The position numbers and the translations under genes were made by a program. This document shows positions 59,906 through 64,000 of a DNA stretch of 64,000 nt, in pieces. Each line of letters opens with the position of its first letter. The first letter of the stretch is position 1. Source of the DNA: an uncultured Ruminococcus sp. (GTDB lineage: Bacteria > Bacillota > Clostridia > Oscillospirales > Ruminococcaceae); NCBI GenBank assembly GCA_934474025.1, contig CAKSMF010000001.1:496001-560000 (forward strand). The letters are read 5' to 3'. The notes under the pieces were generated by a model. It was not told the DNA's origin. It was given only the letters and a program-made list of their open reading frames with translations, and did no database searches.

Positions 59906-61885
59906 TTATGTATCTTTTCCGGAATAATCAGTATCATCAATAACAGCTTTTAGTTTTTGTTTAGCTTCATCAGTTGTTATTTCCGGAATCTGAGTGGCTG
60001 CCATAGTCTGATGACCACCACCGCCGAGTTTTTCCATAATTACCTGTACGTTGACCGCTCCGAATGAACGGGCGGAAATATTGATAACATTTCCCATTTT
60101 GTAGATTACGAATGAAGCGTCAACGCCGGTAATGCTTAATAATTCGTCAGCCGCCTGAGGTGCTGCAATTCTGATGTCATCTTCTTCAATTTCAGTAGAG
60201 GCAATAGCAAAACGATTATATATTTCAGCATCAGCAACAATCTGTGCTTTGTGCCTGTAAAGGTCAATAGTGCCGGAAAATAAATGTTTTACTGCTACTG
60301 TATCCGCACCGAGTTTTTTCAGGAATGCCGCCGCCTCAAAAGTTCTTGCACCGGTTCGCATTACAAAGTTTTTTGTATCAAGCATTATTCCGGACAGAAG
60401 AGCATCTGCATGGCAACTCGGCAATACTTCATCGTGCGGAAATGTGAAGTACTGAATAATTTCTGTAACCATTTCCGAAGCAGATGAAGCATATGGTTCA
60501 TGATGAAATATAACTGCATTATCAATAAAGTTTGCACTTTTTCTGTGATGGTCTATAACAACTACAGAATTAGCTTTTTCATATAGTTGCGGACTTTCAA
60601 GAACATCACGGTTATGAGTGTCAACAATTATAAGCAAGTCATCATCAGTAATAAGAGAAAGAGCAGTTTCCGGAGTTATAAATAAATCATTATCAGTGCG
60701 TTCTTCGGTGATATCTATAAGCTTTCGTGCAAGGTTTTTTGTACGGTCAACGGCTATATAAGCAGTTTTTCCAAGAAGCCTTATTGCTCCAGCCATACCG
60801 CATGATGCACCTACAGAATCAAGGTCACCGAATCTGTGTCCCATTATAAAGACTTTATCCGAATTGTTTATAATGTCCTGCAAAGCATTGGCAAGAATAC
60901 GTGTTTTAGCACGGGATTTCTTTTCCATACCCTGAGATACTCCTCCGAAAAACTGATAGCCGTTTTCAGTTTTTAAAACAGCTTGGTCACCTCCACGACC
61001 TAAAGCCATATCAATGCACTGTTTGGCAATGCGTTCACTTTCAGCGAGGGATTCAGCACCTTGTCCGACTCCTATTGAGAAAGTAAGCGGATATTTTCCG
61101 GCAATCTTTATATTTCGTGCCGAATCAAGTATACTGAATTTTTCAGAAATTATTGCATCAAGATGTTTGTTTTCAATTACGGCGTAGAATGTATTTGAAC
61201 CGCTTTTACGCACAAATCCATTTGTATTGCTCATGAAATTTTCTATAAGTTTTTCAACTTCAACTGATGCCTGTGATTTTTCGCTTTCTTTGGCATTCTG
61301 AAGAATTTCGTCATAATTGTCTACAGTTATTATAACAACATTAGGGTGTGTTTCATCAAACTTTCTTTTAAGAAAAGTATAATTTGTTTCGTCATGAAAA
61401 CACAGGATATACATAGTTACATTGCCGTTATCCGATTTATTGGAAGTGACACGGTATGTATTACCGTTCAGGGTACACATACCCGTGCCGGTTGAAATTA
61501 TGTTATCAAAGCATATATCTGTAAGATTGTCTATATCTGAACCATAAAGTTTTTGCCTTTTTGGTATTATTTTTTGAGTAAAATACTTGTTATACCAGAT
61601 AAGTTGCTTATTACCATCAATTACGGCAATAGGTTCTGATAAGGAATTTACATATTCAGATATTGAATTTTCAAGATGTTCATTCATTCTGGAAATGTGC
61701 CTGATATTTTTTTGTGCAAAGAAAATTATTTCAGAAAGGCACATCAGTGATGTCAGAATAGACAGAATAATACAGATTATTCCCATAACAGAATCATGAC
61801 TGCTTAACAGCAATGAAGAAATTATTGTATCTATTGCTAATAATATAAGCAAAATCAATGAAACTGTCGGAAATTTATTTTTCAA
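59906..61885 (-). CDS. gdpP: c-di-AMP phosphodiesterase GdpP
   Basis: A 659-residue membrane protein that hydrolyses c-di-AMP. Two N-terminal membrane helices are followed by a PAS-like segment ('EPIAVIDGNKQLIWYNKYF'), a degenerate GGDEF domain (about 155-310), a DHH domain ('IMGHRFGDLDSVGASCGM', then 'VVVIDHHRKSANF') and DHHA1 ('GGGGHQTMAATQIPE'). A TTG at 61885 with AAAGGAG about 8 nt upstream is the preferred start; an ATG at 61915 overlapping the rnj stop (ATGA) would add 10 residues. Confidence 0.93.
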   Translation of the reverse strand: MKNKFPTVSLILLILLAIDTIISSLLLSSHDSVMGIICIILSILTSLMCLSEIIFFAQKNIRHISRMNEHLENSISEYVNSLSEPIAVIDGNKQLIWYNKYFTQKIIPKRQKLYGSDIDNLTDICFDNIISTGTGMCTLNGNTYRVTSNKSDNGNVTMYILCFHDETNYTFLKRKFDETHPNVVIITVDNYDEILQNAKESEKSQASVEVEKLIENFMSNTNGFVRKSGSNTFYAVIENKHLDAIISEKFSILDSARNIKIAGKYPLTFSIGVGQGAESLAESERIAKQCIDMALGRGGDQAVLKTENGYQFFGGVSQGMEKKSRAKTRILANALQDIINNSDKVFIMGHRFGDLDSVGASCGMAGAIRLLGKTAYIAVDRTKNLARKLIDITEERTDNDLFITPETALSLITDDDLLIIVDTHNRDVLESPQLYEKANSVVVIDHHRKSANFIDNAVIFHHEPYASSASEMVTEIIQYFTFPHDEVLPSCHADALLSGIMLDTKNFVMRTGARTFEAAAFLKKLGADTVAVKHLFSGTIDLYRHKAQIVADAEIYNRFAIASTEIEEDDIRIAAPQAADELLSITGVDASFVIYKMGNVINISARSFGAVNVQVIMEKLGGGGHQTMAATQIPEITTDEAKQKLKAVIDDTDYSGKDT

Positions 61886-61911
61886 AATTACAGCTCCTTT
61901 CGGAAACAGAA

Positions 61912-63723
61912 TCATGTTTCCATGATAATAGGAAGAATCATAGGACTGCGTTTTGTTTTTTCATAAATGCAGTCTGATAAATCGTCACGCATTTTATTTT
62001 TAAGGGAATTCCATTCTCTGAGTTCAGCAGATGAACAGTTTTTAAGAGTTTCAGTAAGGCATCTTTTGGCATCATTCATGAGTTCTTCAGATTCTCTTAC
62101 ATACACGAAACCTCTTGAAATGATGTCGGGACCAGCCGAAATTTTATTTGTATTGCGGTTAAGACCGATAACAACAATAATAATACCGTCCTGTGCAAGA
62201 TGATTTCTGTCACGCAATACTATTGAACCAACATCACCTACACCCAGACCGTCAACAAGAATACGTCCGGCAGGCACTTGTGAAACAATACTCATTTTAC
62301 TACCATCAGTTTCGATAACATTTCCTATGCTTGCAATAAGTATATTTTCCTGTGGTATGCCCATTTCTAATGCAAGTTCACTGTGTTTTTTCAGATGTTT
62401 ATATTCTCCATGCACCGGAATAAAGAACTTAGGTTTTGTAAGTGCAATCATAAGTTTAAGTTCTTCCTGACAAGCATGACCGGAAACGTGTACTTCATAC
62501 ATATCTTCGTATATAACTTCTGCCCCTGACTTCATAAGTTCGTTAACAACTTTGGTAACATATTTTTCGTTGCCTGGGATTGGTTTTGCCGAAATAATTA
62601 TGAAGTCCATAGGATTGATAACAACTTTGTTGTGGTCATTCATAGCCATTCTTGTAAGTGCGGACATAGGTTCACCCTGACTGCCGGTTGTAATGAGAAC
62701 AATTTCTTCACTGTTGTATCTGTCCATTGTTTCGATATCGATAAGAGTATTACTTGGCACATCGAGATACCCGAGTTCAGTAGCGATATTTATAACATTT
62801 ATCATGCTTCTGCCAAAAACTGCTACTTTACGTTCATATTTTATAGCACTGTTTATAATTTGTTGAACTCTGTGTATATTTGATGAGAATGTAGCGATAA
62901 TAACTCTTTTTCCCTCTGCACGCTGAAAAAGTTTGTCAAAAGATTCACCGACAGTTTTTTCAGAATGAGTATAACCAGGACGTTCAGCATTGGTTGATTC
63001 TGACATGAGAGCAAGAACACCTTTGTTTCCGAGTTCTCCAAAACGTGCAAGGTCAATGATTTTTCCATCAATGGGGGTATAATCAATTTTAAAGTCGCCG
63101 GTATGAATAATTATTCCGGCAGGTGTGTGAATAGCCATTCCGACAGCGTCCGGAATAGAATGGTTTACCTTAATAAATTCAACAGCCATACAACCCATTT
63201 TGACTGTTTTGCGTGGTTCAACGATATTAAGCTTGACTCTGCCATAAAGTCCTTGTTCTTTGAGTTTTCCTTCAATAAGTCCAATTGTAAGTCTTGTTGC
63301 ATAAACAGGTACATTGACTTTTTTCAGAAGATAGCAAAGACCGCCTATATGGTCTTCATGTCCATGAGTGATTACAACGCCTCTTATTTTGTCTCTGTTT
63401 CTTTCTACATATGCAAAGTCAGGAATAACAATATCAACGCCGGGCATATCGGAATCAGGAAATGACAGACCGCAATCAAGAATAAATATATCGTTGGAAC
63501 ATTCAAAAACGGTCATATTTTTTCCTATCTCGTTCAGACCGCCAAGGGGAATAATTTTAACAGTAGCTTTTTTGCTTTCTTTTTGCTGTGTGTAGTGATT
63601 TTTGAAACGTTTTTCAGTCGGAAGTTCATTACGTTCAGTAGTTCTTTTTTTGTAATAACGTTTCTGATACGTACCACGATTAAATGACTGTCTGGGCTTT
63701 TGTGTTTTTTCTTTTTCGTTCAC
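61912..63723 (-). CDS. rnj: ribonuclease J
   Basis: A 603-residue beta-CASP metallo-beta-lactamase ribonuclease acting in mRNA decay and maturation. 'GVVITHGHEDHIGGLCYLLK' is the zinc-binding His-x-His-x-Asp-His motif, 'IIHTGDFKIDYTPIDG' follows, and 'VHVSGHACQEELKLMIALTK' lies in the beta-CASP region with the last active-site His in 'PVHGEYKHLKKH'. About 50 residues precede the catalytic domain, rich in Lys, Arg, Gln and Tyr. The start is a GTG at 63723, with AGAGAGG 9 nt upstream. It is the first gene of its operon in this window. Confidence 0.95.
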   Translation of the reverse strand: MNEKEKTQKPRQSFNRGTYQKRYYKKRTTERNELPTEKRFKNHYTQQKESKKATVKIIPLGGLNEIGKNMTVFECSNDIFILDCGLSFPDSDMPGVDIVIPDFAYVERNRDKIRGVVITHGHEDHIGGLCYLLKKVNVPVYATRLTIGLIEGKLKEQGLYGRVKLNIVEPRKTVKMGCMAVEFIKVNHSIPDAVGMAIHTPAGIIIHTGDFKIDYTPIDGKIIDLARFGELGNKGVLALMSESTNAERPGYTHSEKTVGESFDKLFQRAEGKRVIIATFSSNIHRVQQIINSAIKYERKVAVFGRSMINVINIATELGYLDVPSNTLIDIETMDRYNSEEIVLITTGSQGEPMSALTRMAMNDHNKVVINPMDFIIISAKPIPGNEKYVTKVVNELMKSGAEVIYEDMYEVHVSGHACQEELKLMIALTKPKFFIPVHGEYKHLKKHSELALEMGIPQENILIASIGNVIETDGSKMSIVSQVPAGRILVDGLGVGDVGSIVLRDRNHLAQDGIIIVVIGLNRNTNKISAGPDIISRGFVYVRESEELMNDAKRCLTETLKNCSSAELREWNSLKNKMRDDLSDCIYEKTKRSPMILPIIMET

Positions 63724-64000
63724 TATATGACCTCTCTTTCTGGTGAATAGGGTGGGAGTAATGTATGTTTTCCGGATTGATAATAAGACGGATACCCGAA
63801 AATATCAGGCAATTAAAAAATATTACTTTAATTTAAATAGTTCTGAATGTTTTAACAGGGTCTGACGCTTAAAGTGACAGATATTCCGGAAAAATATTTT
63901 AACGGCATGAAGTCTGCCGGTAAATTCTTTAAGTAAGAGAACTTCCGGACACCAGCCGGAAGCGTTATCAATATACTTTAATTATACAGAAATATAATTT
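63724..64000 (-). other. leader/intergenic region upstream of rnj
   Basis: No gene is visible. It holds two hairpins on the minus strand: CTTCCGG / CCGGAAG (63942-63948 with 63956-63962) and CGGCA / TGCCG near 63903-63919. The first could be a terminator of a gene beyond the edge, but its T-tail is poor. I found no clear promoter for rnj. Confidence 0.4.

Overview
The window is 64 kb of a low-GC, AT-rich bacterial chromosome. The gene content points to a Gram-positive member of the Clostridia, most likely a Ruminococcus-like member of the Oscillospiraceae. Supporting signs are WhiA, HprK and RapZ, DUF951 beside release factor 1, FtsH/TilS/DnaB/L9/GdpP/RNase J in one block, a V-type ATPase operon, strong AGGAGG ribosome binding sites, TTGACA-17-TATAAT promoters, and Thr-rich linkers in secreted proteins. 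The species is inferred, not proven. I saw no rRNA, tRNA, CRISPR array or intact insertion sequence.

Layout. 1-5.6 kb (minus): a Ter-type stress cluster in two transcription units. One is terD, an AIM24-family gene and a HEAT-repeat gene that runs off the left edge; the other is a kinase-like gene, a PP2C phosphatase and manA. 5.6-6.4 kb (plus): a nucleotidyltransferase with a divergent promoter. 6.4-11.4 kb (minus): a GH3 lipoprotein and a complete GTP-to-preQ1 pathway (queD, queE, folE, queC, queF) behind a leader with a terminator/antiterminator that looks like a riboswitch. 11.4-17.3 kb: cation/proton antiporter, tyrosine recombinase, nitroreductase, glucosaminidase, radical SAM protein, an orphan MinD-like ATPase and a methylglyoxal synthase-like protein. 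17.4-20.6 kb: hisS-aspS. 20.6-29.4 kb: a nine-gene V-type ATPase operon whose rotor subunit keeps the Na+ ligands. It is preceded by a separate promoter driving a short RNA with two near-identical hairpins 83 nt apart.

29.4-40.5 kb (minus): pfkA, dnaE, whiA, a HEPN gene broken by an in-frame stop, two copies of a roughly 150-bp intergenic repeat, and the operon rpe-(DUF4015-like)-hprK-murB-rapZ. 40.6-43.3 kb (plus): rpsO-pnp, with structured RNA before each gene. 43.4-44.9 kb (minus): a triple-S1 protein and a small unknown protein. 45.0-49.3 kb (plus): DUF951, prfA, a Sua5-type gene, coaE and an M18 aminopeptidase. 49.3-54.7 kb (minus): moxR-DUF58-transglutaminase-DUF308. 54.8-63.7 kb (minus): rnj-gdpP-rplI-dnaB-tilS-ftsH.

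The most interesting material is regulatory RNA and altered proteins. The main points are the tandem-hairpin RNA ahead of the putative Na+-ATPase, the queuosine leader, the long pnp leader hairpin, the interrupted HEPN gene flanked by repeats, and a Ter-associated kinase that has lost the expected catalytic Asp. Several ORFs start later than the longest reading frame; starts here were set by ribosome binding sites, including TTG starts for the V-ATPase I and D subunits, dnaE and gdpP, and a GTG start for rnj.
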